The notes under the pieces were generated by a model, which did not search any database, was not told the DNA's origin, and saw only the letters and a list, made by a program, of their open reading frames with translations. Made by a program: the position numbers and the translations under genes. Below are positions 1-9,121 of a stretch of 64,000 nucleotides of DNA, one piece after another (the first letter of the stretch is position 1; each line of letters begins with the position of its first letter). The DNA comes from Hoeflea sp. 108 (GTDB taxonomy: Bacteria; Pseudomonadota; Alphaproteobacteria; Rhizobiales; Rhizobiaceae): contig NZ_KB890024.1 in assembly GCF_000372965.1 (NCBI RefSeq), positions 3,970,839-4,034,838 of the forward strand, read 5' to 3'.

Positions 1-1343
1 CGCTTGACGAAGCGGCTGTTGGCGTTGAAGGCGGCGATCTCGCGCCGGCGGCGGGCGTAGGACGCACTCTGCTCCAGTTCCGCCACGATGCGGTGGATGA
101 TGTTGTCTTCGACCTTCTGGTGATAGGGCGTCAGGTTGCGGTCGCCCGCCTCGCCCATCGCGTCGTAGAAATTCAGCTTGCGGATTTCGAGCGGGTCCTT
201 GCCGACCGCAAACGCCACTTCCTCGATGACGCGCTCGGCACCGACCATGCCTTGCGGGCCGCCGAAGCCGCGGAACGCCGTGTTCGACACCGTGTTGGTG
301 TAGAGCGGCGCCGACTTTGCGTGCACGTTCGGATAAAAATAGGCGTTGTCGCAGTGAAACAGCGCGCGGTCGCCAACCGGGCCCGACAGGTCGGCCGAGA
401 AGCCGGCGTTGAGCGCGAACATGAAGTCGACGCCAAGAATGCGGCCCTCGTCGTCGAAGCCGACCTCGTAGTCGATGGCGAAGTCGTGGCGCTTGCCGGT
501 GGCGGTCATGTCCTCGTCGCGGTCGAGGCGGACCTTGACGGCGCGCTTGTGCTTCTTGGCAGCGATCGCGGCGATCGCGGCGCACTGGTTGGCCTGGGTT
601 TCCTTGCCGCCGAAGCCGCCGCCCATGCGCCGCACCTCGACCTGCACCGCGTGGCTCGGCACGCCGAGCACATGGGAGACGAGATGCTGGGTCTCGCTCG
701 GTCCTTGCGTCGAGCAATAAATGGTGACCTCGTCGTCTTCGCCGGGCACTGCCAGCGACACCTGGCCTTCGAGATAAAAATGGTCCTGGCCGCCGAGCTT
801 CATCCGCGCCTTCACCTTGCGCGGGGCCGTGGCGATGGCAGCCGCCGCATCGCCGCGCTTCAGCGTCAGTGGCGTCGTCACCTGCCTGTCGTTTTCGGGA
901 TCGAGGTCCCAGATGCTGATGATCGCCGGCAGCTCTTCATATTCGATCTTGGCAAGGCGTGCCGCCCGGCGAGCCTGCTCGCGGGTCTTGGCGACCACGG
1001 CGAAGATCGGCTGGCCGTGAAACTGCACCTTGCCTTCGGCCAGCACCGGATCGTCATGCATGCCGCTCGGCGACACGTCGTTTTCGCCGGGCACGTCAGC
1101 ATAGGTCAGCACGTCGACGACGCCGGGCGCGGCACGAACGGCCGACAGGTCGACACTCTTCAATGTGGCATGGGTAACGTTGGACAGGCCAAGACCGATA
1201 TGCAGCGTGCCTGCGGGTTCGGGCATGTCGTCGATGTAGATCGCTTCGCCGGCGACATGCTTGTGCGCGGAATCGTGGCGCTGGTCGGAATGCACGCCAC
1301 CCTTGATCTTGGCAGCCTTGAGGTTCGGTTGATGCTGGGTCAT
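1..1343 (-). CDS. xdhB: Xanthine dehydrogenase, molybdopterin-binding subunit (partial, 3' end outside window)
   Basis: Reading leftward from the ATG at 1343, an open frame of about 447 codons runs off the window without a stop. It encodes the N-terminal part of the large molybdenum-cofactor subunit of xanthine dehydrogenase, which oxidises hypoxanthine and xanthine to urate. Visible family features are the YIDDMPEP segment near the start, GGQDHFYLEGQ, and the glycine-rich RRMGGGFGGKE cofactor motif, followed by FRGFGGPQG. The start lies one base after the stop of xdhA, so the two subunits are translationally linked. Family members are about 780 residues long, so roughly 330 residues are missing beyond the edge. 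xdhC, the usual cofactor-insertion partner, may follow but cannot be seen. Confidence 0.95.
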   Translation of the reverse strand, partial: MTQHQPNLKAAKIKGGVHSDQRHDSAHKHVAGEAIYIDDMPEPAGTLHIGLGLSNVTHATLKSVDLSAVRAAPGVVDVLTYADVPGENDVSPSGMHDDPVLAEGKVQFHGQPIFAVVAKTREQARRAARLAKIEYEELPAIISIWDLDPENDRQVTTPLTLKRGDAAAAIATAPRKVKARMKLGGQDHFYLEGQVSLAVPGEDDEVTIYCSTQGPSETQHLVSHVLGVPSHAVQVEVRRMGGGFGGKETQANQCAAIAAIAAKKHKRAVKVRLDRDEDMTATGKRHDFAIDYEVGFDDEGRILGVDFMFALNAGFSADLSGPVGDRALFHCDNAYFYPNVHAKSAPLYTNTVSNTAFRGFGGPQGMVGAERVIEEVAFAVGKDPLEIRKLNFYDAMGEAGDRNLTPYHQKVEDNIIHRIVAELEQSASYARRRREIAAFNANSRFVK

Positions 1344-1344
1344 G

Positions 1345-2826
1345 TCACGCAGCCTCGTATCTCGACACCGTGAAAGGCGCCTTGGTGCCGGTGGTTTCCG
1401 CGTAGAAGCGCAGGAGCAGGTTCTTGGCCACCAGCGCACGGTATTCGGCGGTGGCGCGCATGTCGGTCAGCGGCGTGAAGTCTTCGGCATACTTGGCCAT
1501 CGCCGCGTCCACGGTCGCTTCGGTCCAGGGCTGGCCGATCAGCGCCTTCTCCACCGCGCTGGCGCGCTTCGGCGTCGCCGCCATGCCGCCATAGGTGATG
1601 CGCACATCGGCCACCGTGCCATCCTTGGCAAGTTGCAGCCAAAACGCGCCGAGCGAGGCGGTGATGTCCTCGTCGCGGCGCTTGGTGACCTTGTAGACGG
1701 CGAAGTGGTCGTCTTTGTCGGGCACTGGCACATGCACGGCAGCGACGAATTCGCCCGGTGCGCGGTCCTGCTTGCCATAGGCGATGAAGAAGTCCTGCAA
1801 CAAGATGGTGCGGCTCTCCTTGCCCTTTCGCAGCGTAAGCTGCGCGCCGAGCGAAATCAGCGCCGGCGGCGTGTCGCCGATGGGCGAGCCGTTGGCGACG
1901 TTGCCACCGATGGTGCCCATGTTGCGCACCTGTTGGCCGCCGATGCGGTCGATGAGCGGCCCGAGTGCTGGAATGCGCTTCGACAGCGTCTCGAATGCTT
2001 CGGTGTAGGTGACGCCGGCGCCGATGGAGATGACGCCCTTGTCTTCATCAAGTTTATGCAGGCCGTCGATATTGGCGATGAAGACGGCCGGCGAGATGTT
2101 GCGCATGTGCTTGGTGACCCACAGGCCGACGTCGGTCGAGCCGGCGACGACGGTCGCGGTCGGCTCTGCCTCGAGCACGTCGGCGAGGTCGTCGACGCTG
2201 GCCGGGATGACGAAGCGGTTCTTGCCCTCGCCGACCTCGACGCGGGTGCCGTCCTTGAAGGCTTCGAGGCGGGCTGTGACCGCCTTGCGCTCGACCAGCA
2301 GCGGATCCTTTGCCACTTTGCCGTAGTCGGAAATGGCGCGCGCCGCGCGCATGATCGCCTCATAGCCGGTGCAGCGGCAGAGATTGCCCTGCAGTGCCTT
2401 TTCGATCGCCTGGTCGGAGGGATTGGGGGTCTCCATCCACAGGCCGTAGAGCGACATGACGAAGCCGGGTGTGCAGAAACCGCACTGCGAGCCATGGAAA
2501 TCGACCATGGCCTGCTGCACCGGATGCAGCTTGTCGCCACCCCCAGTGAGATGCTCGATGGTCACGACATGGCAGCCATCCAGCGAGCCGACAAAGCGGA
2601 TGCAGGCATTGACGCTTTCATAGACCAGCTTGCCGCCGGACAACCGTCCGACCAGCACCGTGCAGGCGCCGCAGTCGCCCTCGGCGCAGCCTTCCTTGGT
2701 GCCGCGCAGGGAGCGGCGCAGACGCAGATGGTCGAGCAGCGTCTCGTCGGGCGCGACATCGGCAAGCTTGATATCCTCGCCGTTGAGGATGAAGCGGATA
2801 TGGTTGCGTGTCTTGACCGTCGCCAT
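1345..2826 (-). CDS. xdhA: Xanthine dehydrogenase small subunit (2Fe-2S and FAD)
   Basis: 493 residues carry the electron-transfer half of xanthine dehydrogenase. The N-terminal plant-type 2Fe-2S domain has C47, C52, C55 and C74 (CAEGDCGAC). The second 2Fe-2S domain has C115, C118, C150 and C152 (CGFC...CRC). Residues about 200-370 form the FAD-binding domain (VAGSTDVGLW; MGTIGGNVANGSP), followed by the CO-dehydrogenase-flavoprotein C-terminal domain. Length and domain order match bacterial XdhA. It sits three bases after uraH and one base before xdhB, so uraH-xdhA-xdhB form one transcription unit for hypoxanthine to urate and onward. Confidence 0.96.
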   Translation of the reverse strand: MATVKTRNHIRFILNGEDIKLADVAPDETLLDHLRLRRSLRGTKEGCAEGDCGACTVLVGRLSGGKLVYESVNACIRFVGSLDGCHVVTIEHLTGGGDKLHPVQQAMVDFHGSQCGFCTPGFVMSLYGLWMETPNPSDQAIEKALQGNLCRCTGYEAIMRAARAISDYGKVAKDPLLVERKAVTARLEAFKDGTRVEVGEGKNRFVIPASVDDLADVLEAEPTATVVAGSTDVGLWVTKHMRNISPAVFIANIDGLHKLDEDKGVISIGAGVTYTEAFETLSKRIPALGPLIDRIGGQQVRNMGTIGGNVANGSPIGDTPPALISLGAQLTLRKGKESRTILLQDFFIAYGKQDRAPGEFVAAVHVPVPDKDDHFAVYKVTKRRDEDITASLGAFWLQLAKDGTVADVRITYGGMAATPKRASAVEKALIGQPWTEATVDAAMAKYAEDFTPLTDMRATAEYRALVAKNLLLRFYAETTGTKAPFTVSRYEAA

Positions 2827-2829
2827 GGC

Positions 2830-3195
2830 TCAGCTGCCCCGGTAGGTGGAATAGCCGTAGGGGGAAATCAGCAAGGGCACATGATAATGCGTCCGCTCGG
2901 CCATGCCAAAGCGGATCGGCACAACGTCGAGGAAAGCCGGCTTCGGCAGTTCCGTGCCCTGGCGGCGCAGGTAGTCGCCGGCCTCGAAAACGAGCTCGTA
3001 TTCGCCGGTCCGGAAGTCGTCGCCTGCGAGCAGCGGCACATCGCAGCGCCCGTCGGAATTGGTGGCGACCTTCTTCAGCAAGCTGCGCGCACTGCCTTCG
3101 ATGTGGAACAGGGAGATCGACAGCCCCTCGGCAGGCTTGCCGGTTGCAGTATCAAGGACATGGGTGGTGAGGCGTCCGCCTTCAGCCTTTGTCAT
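2830..3195 (-). CDS. uraH: 5-hydroxyisourate hydrolase (transthyretin-like)
   Basis: 121 residues, the usual HIUase size. The N-terminal LTTHVLDTATGKPA segment with its active-site histidine, the conserved DGRCDVPL stretch and the C-terminal YRGS tetrapeptide are diagnostic of this transthyretin-related family. It hydrolyses 5-hydroxyisourate, the product of urate oxidation, to OHCU. The start is preceded by a GGGAGAG ribosome site. The next step, OHCU decarboxylation, is encoded by the 3' half of the divergent puuE fusion, which supports the assignment. It is the first gene of the leftward operon, and the roughly 180 bp to puuE is a divergent promoter region. No urate oxidase gene is visible here. 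Confidence 0.95.
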   Translation of the reverse strand: MTKAEGGRLTTHVLDTATGKPAEGLSISLFHIEGSARSLLKKVATNSDGRCDVPLLAGDDFRTGEYELVFEAGDYLRRQGTELPKPAFLDVVPIRFGMAERTHYHVPLLISPYGYSTYRGS

Positions 3196-3374
3196 TCGCT
3201 CTCCCTACTGGCGACATGCGCCATCTCGATAGATTTTGCGCCATTTAAGGGCATTGCATAAGGTGCGGTCGAGAAGACTGCTACAAAAAGACTTTCAAAA
3301 TTTTTCGAGGGAATGTCTGACGTACCTTCCGCTATCCTGCTCAAGTGGCAGTAATAGACCGCTTTCGAGGGACC

Positions 3375-4808
3375 ATGCGTTACGTAAGAGATATGCGCGG
3401 CTATGGCGCGAACCCACCAGATCCGAAATGGCCCGGTGGGGCCAATGTCTGCGTGCAATTCGTGGTCAACTACGAAGAGGGCGGCGAAAACAACATTCTG
3501 CATGGCGACGCGGCGTCGGAAGCTTTCCTCTCCGAGGTCGTCGGCGCGGCGCAGTGGCCGGGCAAGCGCCACTGGAACATGGAATCGATCTACGAATACG
3601 GCGCCCGCGCCGGCTTCTGGCGGCTCCACCGCATGTTCACCGAAACCAATGTACCGGTGACCGTCTATGGCGTCGCTTCCGCGCTCGCCCGCTCGCCCGA
3701 CCAGCTGGCGGCGATGCAGGAGGCCGACTGGGAAATCGCATCACATGGCCTGCGCTGGATCGACTATCGCGACCATGCCGAAGCCGACGAGCGCGCCGAT
3801 CTGATCGAAGCCATCCGGCTGCACACCGAAGTCGTCGGCGAACGCCCGACCGGCCTCTATCTCGGCCGTACCTCGGTCTATTCGGTGCGCCTCGCTGCCG
3901 CCGAAGGCGGTTTCGATTGGATTTCCGACACCTATGACGACGAGCTGCCTTACTGGCTCGACCATGACGGCCACGGCAACGCCATTCCCCCGCAGCTGGT
4001 CATTCCCTACACGCTCGACGCCAACGACATGCGTTTTGCAACCGCTCAAGGCTTCAACTCGGGCGACCAGTTCTACGCTTACCTGAAGGACAGCTTCGAC
4101 ACGCTCTATCGCGAAGGTGCCGCCGGCCGGCCACGCATGATGAGCATCGGCCTGCACTGCCGTCTCGTCGGCCGCCCCGGCCGTGCCGAAGCACTGCGCC
4201 GCTTTGTCGAATATGTGCAGAGCCACGACAAGGTCTGGGTCGCCCGCCGCACCGACATTGCCAGGCACTGGCGCGAAAACCATCCCTACCAGCCGCAGGC
4301 GCTGCGCCCCTCTCGCATGGAGCGCCAGGAGTTCGTCCAGCGCTTCGGCTCGATCTTCGAGCACTCGCCCTGGGTCGCCGAACGCGCCTTCGATCTCGAG
4401 CTCGGACCCGCTCATGACAGCGCCGGTGGGCTGCACAACGCGCTCTGCCGCGCCTTCCGCACTGGCACCGATGCCGAGCGACTTGGCGTGCTGACCGCCC
4501 ACCCTGACCTTGCCGGCAAGCTGGCCCAGGCCAAGCGGCTGACCGAGGAGTCGACCAAGGAGCAGGCATCCGCCGGCCTCGACGCGCTCACCGACGCCGA
4601 GCGCAGCCGCTTCACCGAGCTCAATGCCACCTATGTCCAGAAATTCGGCTTCCCCTTCATCATCGCCGTGCGAGACAACGACAAGGCGAGCATCCTGAAG
4701 GCATTCGAGACCCGGATCGCCAACGACCGTGACCAGGAATTCGCCACCGCCTGCAAGCAGGTGGAGCGCATCGCCTGGTATCGCCTCAACGACATCCTTC
4801 CCCGCTAA
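3375..4808 (+). CDS. puuE: Allantoinase (PuuE type) fused to OHCU decarboxylase
   Basis: The N-terminal ~310 residues match the cofactor-poor polysaccharide-deacetylase-like allantoinase PuuE (MRYVRDMRGYG start, NYEEGGENN, ASHGLRWIDY, TGLYLGRTS). The C-terminal ~160 residues match 2-oxo-4-hydroxy-4-carboxy-5-ureidoimidazoline decarboxylase, with the catalytic-histidine motif HPDLAGK, the QASAGLD stretch and YVQKFGFPFI. The protein therefore carries two consecutive steps: OHCU to S-allantoin and allantoin to allantoate. I chose the ATG at 3375 because it has a GAGGGA ribosome site and matches the usual MRY start; an in-frame GTG at 3345 lacks one. Such fusions are known in rhizobia. The stop is 17 bases before the next gene. 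Confidence 0.93.
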   Translation: MRYVRDMRGYGANPPDPKWPGGANVCVQFVVNYEEGGENNILHGDAASEAFLSEVVGAAQWPGKRHWNMESIYEYGARAGFWRLHRMFTETNVPVTVYGVASALARSPDQLAAMQEADWEIASHGLRWIDYRDHAEADERADLIEAIRLHTEVVGERPTGLYLGRTSVYSVRLAAAEGGFDWISDTYDDELPYWLDHDGHGNAIPPQLVIPYTLDANDMRFATAQGFNSGDQFYAYLKDSFDTLYREGAAGRPRMMSIGLHCRLVGRPGRAEALRRFVEYVQSHDKVWVARRTDIARHWRENHPYQPQALRPSRMERQEFVQRFGSIFEHSPWVAERAFDLELGPAHDSAGGLHNALCRAFRTGTDAERLGVLTAHPDLAGKLAQAKRLTEESTKEQASAGLDALTDAERSRFTELNATYVQKFGFPFIIAVRDNDKASILKAFETRIANDRDQEFATACKQVERIAWYRLNDILPR

Positions 4809-4825
4809 GACCCACGCTAAGACAG

Positions 4826-5671
<846 letters not shown>

Positions 5672-5680
5672 GGATCAGTC

Positions 5681-6193
5681 ATGTCGGGTGAGATGAAGCG
5701 GATCGTCGCAAAACCGCTGACGCGGGAAAACTTCGCCGAGTTCGGCGAGGTCATCGACACCAACTGCGACAGTCACTACCCGATCAATGCAGGCAAATGC
5801 GAGCGCTTCCATGCGCTCGCCCGCGCCGAGGCAGCCGGCCCCGACGGCCATGTCATCATCAACATCTTCAAGGGAACGCCCTACGACTTCCCGCTGAAGC
5901 TTTCGATGGTCGAACGACACCCCTTCGGCAGCCAGGCGTTCATTCCGCTGACCCCGCGCCCCTATCTCGTCGTCGTCTGCCACGACATCGGCGACGGCCC
6001 GGGCGAACCACACGCCTTCGTCACGGCGCCCGGCCAGGGCGTCAACTACCCACGCAACCTCTGGCATGCGGTGCTGACGCCAATCGGCGAAAACCAGGAC
6101 TTCGTCGTCGTCGACCGCGGCGGCACAGGCCCCAATCTCGAAGAGTTCCACTTCTCGCACCCTTACGAAATCACCCTTCCGGAAGGTTTCTGA
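5681..6193 (+). CDS. allA: Ureidoglycolate lyase
   Basis: 170 residues, the typical AllA length. Family signatures are PLTRENFAEFGEVID near the N-terminus, ERHPFGSQAFIPL in the middle with the substrate-facing residues, and NYPRNLWHAVLTPI with DFVVVDR near the C-terminus. It splits ureidoglycolate into glyoxylate and urea, the last dedicated step of allantoin use. A GAGGATCAG ribosome site precedes the chosen ATG; a second in-frame ATG lies four codons in. The stop is three bases before the next gene, so the deaminase-like protein is almost certainly co-expressed. Confidence 0.95.
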   Translation: MSGEMKRIVAKPLTRENFAEFGEVIDTNCDSHYPINAGKCERFHALARAEAAGPDGHVIINIFKGTPYDFPLKLSMVERHPFGSQAFIPLTPRPYLVVVCHDIGDGPGEPHAFVTAPGQGVNYPRNLWHAVLTPIGENQDFVVVDRGGTGPNLEEFHFSHPYEITLPEGF

Positions 6194-6196
6194 CAC

Positions 6197-6790
6197 ATGG
6201 CCGAACTCTCGCTCATCGAACGCCTCTTCGACGTCATCGAACACGACATCGTGCCCAAGACTGCCGAAGGCGTGAAGAAGGGCAACAAGCTTTTCGGCGC
6301 CGCCTTGCTTGCCAAGGACGACCGCTCGCTTGTCGTCGCCGAGACCAACAACGAGCTCGAAAATCCGCTCTGGCACGGCGAGATGCATTGCCTGAAACGC
6401 TTCTACGAAATGCCCAAGGCGACCCGCGCCGAAACCAAGGACCTGATCTTCCTGTCGACCCACGAGCCCTGCTCGCTGTGCCTGTCGGCTATCACCTGGG
6501 CCGGCTTCGACAATTTCTACTACCTCTTCAGCCACGAGGATTCGCGCGACAGCTTCGCCATCCCGCACGACCTGAAGATCCTGAAAGAGGTCTTCACCCT
6601 GGAGCCGGGCGGCTACAACGCCGAGAACGCCTACTGGAAGAGCTTCTCCCTGCGCAAGCTGGTGCGCGAACTGCCCGAAGCCGACCGCAAGCGGCTGGAA
6701 GAGCGCGTCGCCAGGATCTCCAGGCGCTACGACGAGATGTCGGAGACCTATCAGGAAAGCAAGGGCGACAACGACATCCCGCTGAACTGA
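6197..6790 (+). CDS. Nucleoside/cytidine deaminase-superfamily protein of the ureide operon
   Basis: 197 residues of the zinc-dependent CDA-like deaminase superfamily. The HGE motif in WHGEMHC (about residues 56-62) supplies the zinc histidine and the proton-shuttling glutamate. PCSLC (about residues 91-95) supplies the two zinc cysteines. The long C-terminal region after residue 110 is helical and charged and is unlike guanine or tRNA-adenosine deaminases. Being last in the operon after allA, with a three-base gap, suggests a role in purine or ureide nitrogen release. Guanine, cytosine or an oxidised purine are possible substrates. The fold is secure and the substrate is unknown. Confidence 0.8.
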   Translation: MAELSLIERLFDVIEHDIVPKTAEGVKKGNKLFGAALLAKDDRSLVVAETNNELENPLWHGEMHCLKRFYEMPKATRAETKDLIFLSTHEPCSLCLSAITWAGFDNFYYLFSHEDSRDSFAIPHDLKILKEVFTLEPGGYNAENAYWKSFSLRKLVRELPEADRKRLEERVARISRRYDEMSETYQESKGDNDIPLN

Positions 6791-6858
6791 CGCGAATTGG
6801 CCAGTGAATTCCGTTCGCTGGCCCACGCTTAGCCCTTGCTTCGGCCACCCTGCGCCGT

Positions 6859-6959
6859 GTGCATGCCCCAAAATCGAGGTCGATTTTCGGCCAAGGATCA
6901 TGCACAGACTTAAGTGCTACAGCGTCCTTTGCGCGTCGACAGGACGCGCGGCGCTGTAG
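6859..6959. repeat. Palindromic intergenic repeat between ureide and CocE operons
   Basis: This gap holds nested inverted repeats. GTGCATG (6859-6865) pairs with CATGCAC (6899-6905) and encloses AAAATCGA/TCGATTTT (6870-6877/6880-6887). Just downstream CTACAGCG (6917-6924) pairs with CGCTGTAG (6952-6959), with GCGTCC/GGACGC inside. The layout resembles short palindromic repeats that are common between Mesorhizobium genes (from memory, not searched). It may also act as terminator for the ureide operon; no T-run follows. Confidence 0.6.
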
Positions 6960-6980
6960 TGATGGCGCAGGGAGCCAAGC

Positions 6981-8981
6981 ATGAAAACCATCACCGAGTT
7001 TCCGCGCGACATCGTCGAATTTCCTGACATGGGCATCGTCATGCCCGATGGCACCAGGCTGTCGGCCCGGGTGTGGATGCCGGCGGATGCCGACCAGGAC
7101 CCGGTGCCGGCGATCCTAGAACACCTGCCCTATCGCAAGCGCGACGGCACCACGACGCGCGACTGCCTGACCCATCCCTACTTCGCTGGCCACGGCTATG
7201 CCTCGATCCGCGTAGACATGCGCGGCAACGGCGATTCCGAAGGGCTGATGGACGACGAATACTCCGACCAGGAGTGGCAGGATGCATGCGACGTCATCGC
7301 CTGGGCCGCAAGCCAACCCTGGTGCAACGGCAAGGTCGGCATGATGGGCATCTCCTGGGGTGGCTTCAACGGCCTGCAGGTCGCGGCCCTTCAGCCCAAG
7401 GCGCTGAAGGCGATCATCACGTTGTGCTCGACCGACGACCGCTACGCCGACGACATCCACTACAAGGGCGGCCTGCTGCTCAACGAGAACATGGGATGGG
7501 GCGCGACCATGCTGTCCTATTCGTCGCGACCGCCGGATCCGGCACTGGTCGGCGACGCCTGGCGCGACATGTGGCTTGACCGGCTTGAGCACGAGCCCTT
7601 CCTGCCCGCCGTCTGGCTGAACCACCAGCGCCGCGACGCCTATTGGAAGCGTGGTTCGGTCAACGAAAACTATTCAGCCATCAAGGCTGCGGTGCTCGCC
7701 ATCGGCGGCTGGGGCGATTCCTACAAGAACACCGTCTCGCGCCTGGTCAGCAACCTCAAGGCGCCGGTCAAGGGCATCGCCGGCCCATGGGTGCACAAGT
7801 ACCCACATTTCGCCGTACCGAAGCCGGCCATCGGTTTCCTGCAGGAGGCGCTGCGCTGGTGGGACCACTGGCTCAAGGGCAAGGAAACCGGCGTCGAGGA
7901 CGACCCGGCAATGCGGCTCTACGTCATGAATTCCGAACCGCCGCGCGAATGGTATCTCGAGCGCCAGGGACGCTGGATCGCGGAACAGCAATGGCCTTCG
8001 CCCGACATCGCCATCAAGACCCTGGCCCTCGGCGCGAACGGCACGCTTGCCGAGGGTGGCAAGCTGGACTCAACCGTATCGATCAACTCGCCGCAGGATT
8101 GCGGCATGGACGGCGGTGAATATTGCGCCATCTGGCTTGGACCGGAACTGCCGGGAGACCAGCGCACCGACGACGCCAAATCGGCCTGCTTCGATGGTGC
8201 CGTGCTCGACGCCCCGCTCGACGTCGTCGGCAGCCCGGTCATCAGGCTGAAGCTGGCGGCCAATCGCAGGCGGGCGATGGTCGCCGTGCGCCTCTGCGAC
8301 GTCCAGCCGGACGGCGCTTCGACGCGCATCACCTATGGCGTGCTCAATCTCTGTCATCGCAACAGCCACGAATTCCCGGAGGACGTGGTGCCGGGCAAGG
8401 CGATGGATATCGCCTTCAAGCTCGACGACATCGCCTACCGCGCAGCCGCGGGCAATCGCTTGCGTGTCTCCATCTCTTCGACCTACTGGCCGCTGGTGTG
8501 GCCATCACCGGAAGAGGTGACGCTGACGATCCACGATGGCGCCATCGATCTGCCGGTGCGTCCCTCGGGCGAAGTTAACGAATGGACGTTCGAGGAACCG
8601 GAGGGTGCCACCCCCTGGCAGATCGAGACGATCCGCGAGGACAGCCACAGCCGCAAGATCGAGCGCACGGACGGCAAGGTCACGCTCAGCATCGTCGACG
8701 ACTTCGGCGAGACCCGCGATCTCGACCACGGACTGGCGGTCGGCGAGGTCGCCCGCGAGGCCTGGACCATCGATCCTGCCGACCCTCTGGCGGCCTACGG
8801 CGAGACCCATTGGACCCAGACGTTGAAACGCGACAGCTGGTCGGTCAGGACCGAAGCCTTCACCACCATGCGCGCGGACGGCGAGAATTTCCATCTCACC
8901 GGCCGCATCGAGGCCTATGAGGGAGAAAAACTGGTTTTCGAGCGCGATTTCACCGAAATCGTCGCCCGCGACCACATCTGA
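6981..8981 (+). CDS. CocE/NonD family serine hydrolase
   Basis: 666 residues of the X-Pro dipeptidyl-peptidase (S15)/cocaine-esterase family. The N-terminal alpha/beta-hydrolase domain has the nucleophile elbow GISWGGFNG (about residue 125). It is preceded by DMRGNGDSEG and followed by the likely catalytic-histidine region GPWVHKYPHFAV. The C-terminal ~230 residues form the jelly-roll X-Pro C-terminal domain. There is no signal peptide, so it should act in the cytosol. A GGGAG ribosome site precedes the ATG. It stands 140 bp before a complete dipeptide-type ABC importer, so it probably cleaves an ester or amide brought in by that importer. Substrate cannot be read from sequence. Confidence 0.88.
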   Translation: MKTITEFPRDIVEFPDMGIVMPDGTRLSARVWMPADADQDPVPAILEHLPYRKRDGTTTRDCLTHPYFAGHGYASIRVDMRGNGDSEGLMDDEYSDQEWQDACDVIAWAASQPWCNGKVGMMGISWGGFNGLQVAALQPKALKAIITLCSTDDRYADDIHYKGGLLLNENMGWGATMLSYSSRPPDPALVGDAWRDMWLDRLEHEPFLPAVWLNHQRRDAYWKRGSVNENYSAIKAAVLAIGGWGDSYKNTVSRLVSNLKAPVKGIAGPWVHKYPHFAVPKPAIGFLQEALRWWDHWLKGKETGVEDDPAMRLYVMNSEPPREWYLERQGRWIAEQQWPSPDIAIKTLALGANGTLAEGGKLDSTVSINSPQDCGMDGGEYCAIWLGPELPGDQRTDDAKSACFDGAVLDAPLDVVGSPVIRLKLAANRRRAMVAVRLCDVQPDGASTRITYGVLNLCHRNSHEFPEDVVPGKAMDIAFKLDDIAYRAAAGNRLRVSISSTYWPLVWPSPEEVTLTIHDGAIDLPVRPSGEVNEWTFEEPEGATPWQIETIREDSHSRKIERTDGKVTLSIVDDFGETRDLDHGLAVGEVAREAWTIDPADPLAAYGETHWTQTLKRDSWSVRTEAFTTMRADGENFHLTGRIEAYEGEKLVFERDFTEIVARDHI

Positions 8982-9121
8982 CGCAGAAGATTTTGGTCCA
9001 AATGCGACACGTGGATTGCGCCACCTGATGTCGCATTCGGCCTTGCCGATGCCCTTACGTTACGGTCAATATTGCCATCAGAAGTCGAGCAATAACCGAC
9101 CGCCAGAGTGAGGAGCTTCCA

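Noticed and set aside
93..3261. Long rightward open frames opposite xdhB and xdhA
   Set aside because: Low-complexity translations antisense to strongly conserved xanthine dehydrogenase genes, with no ribosome sites.
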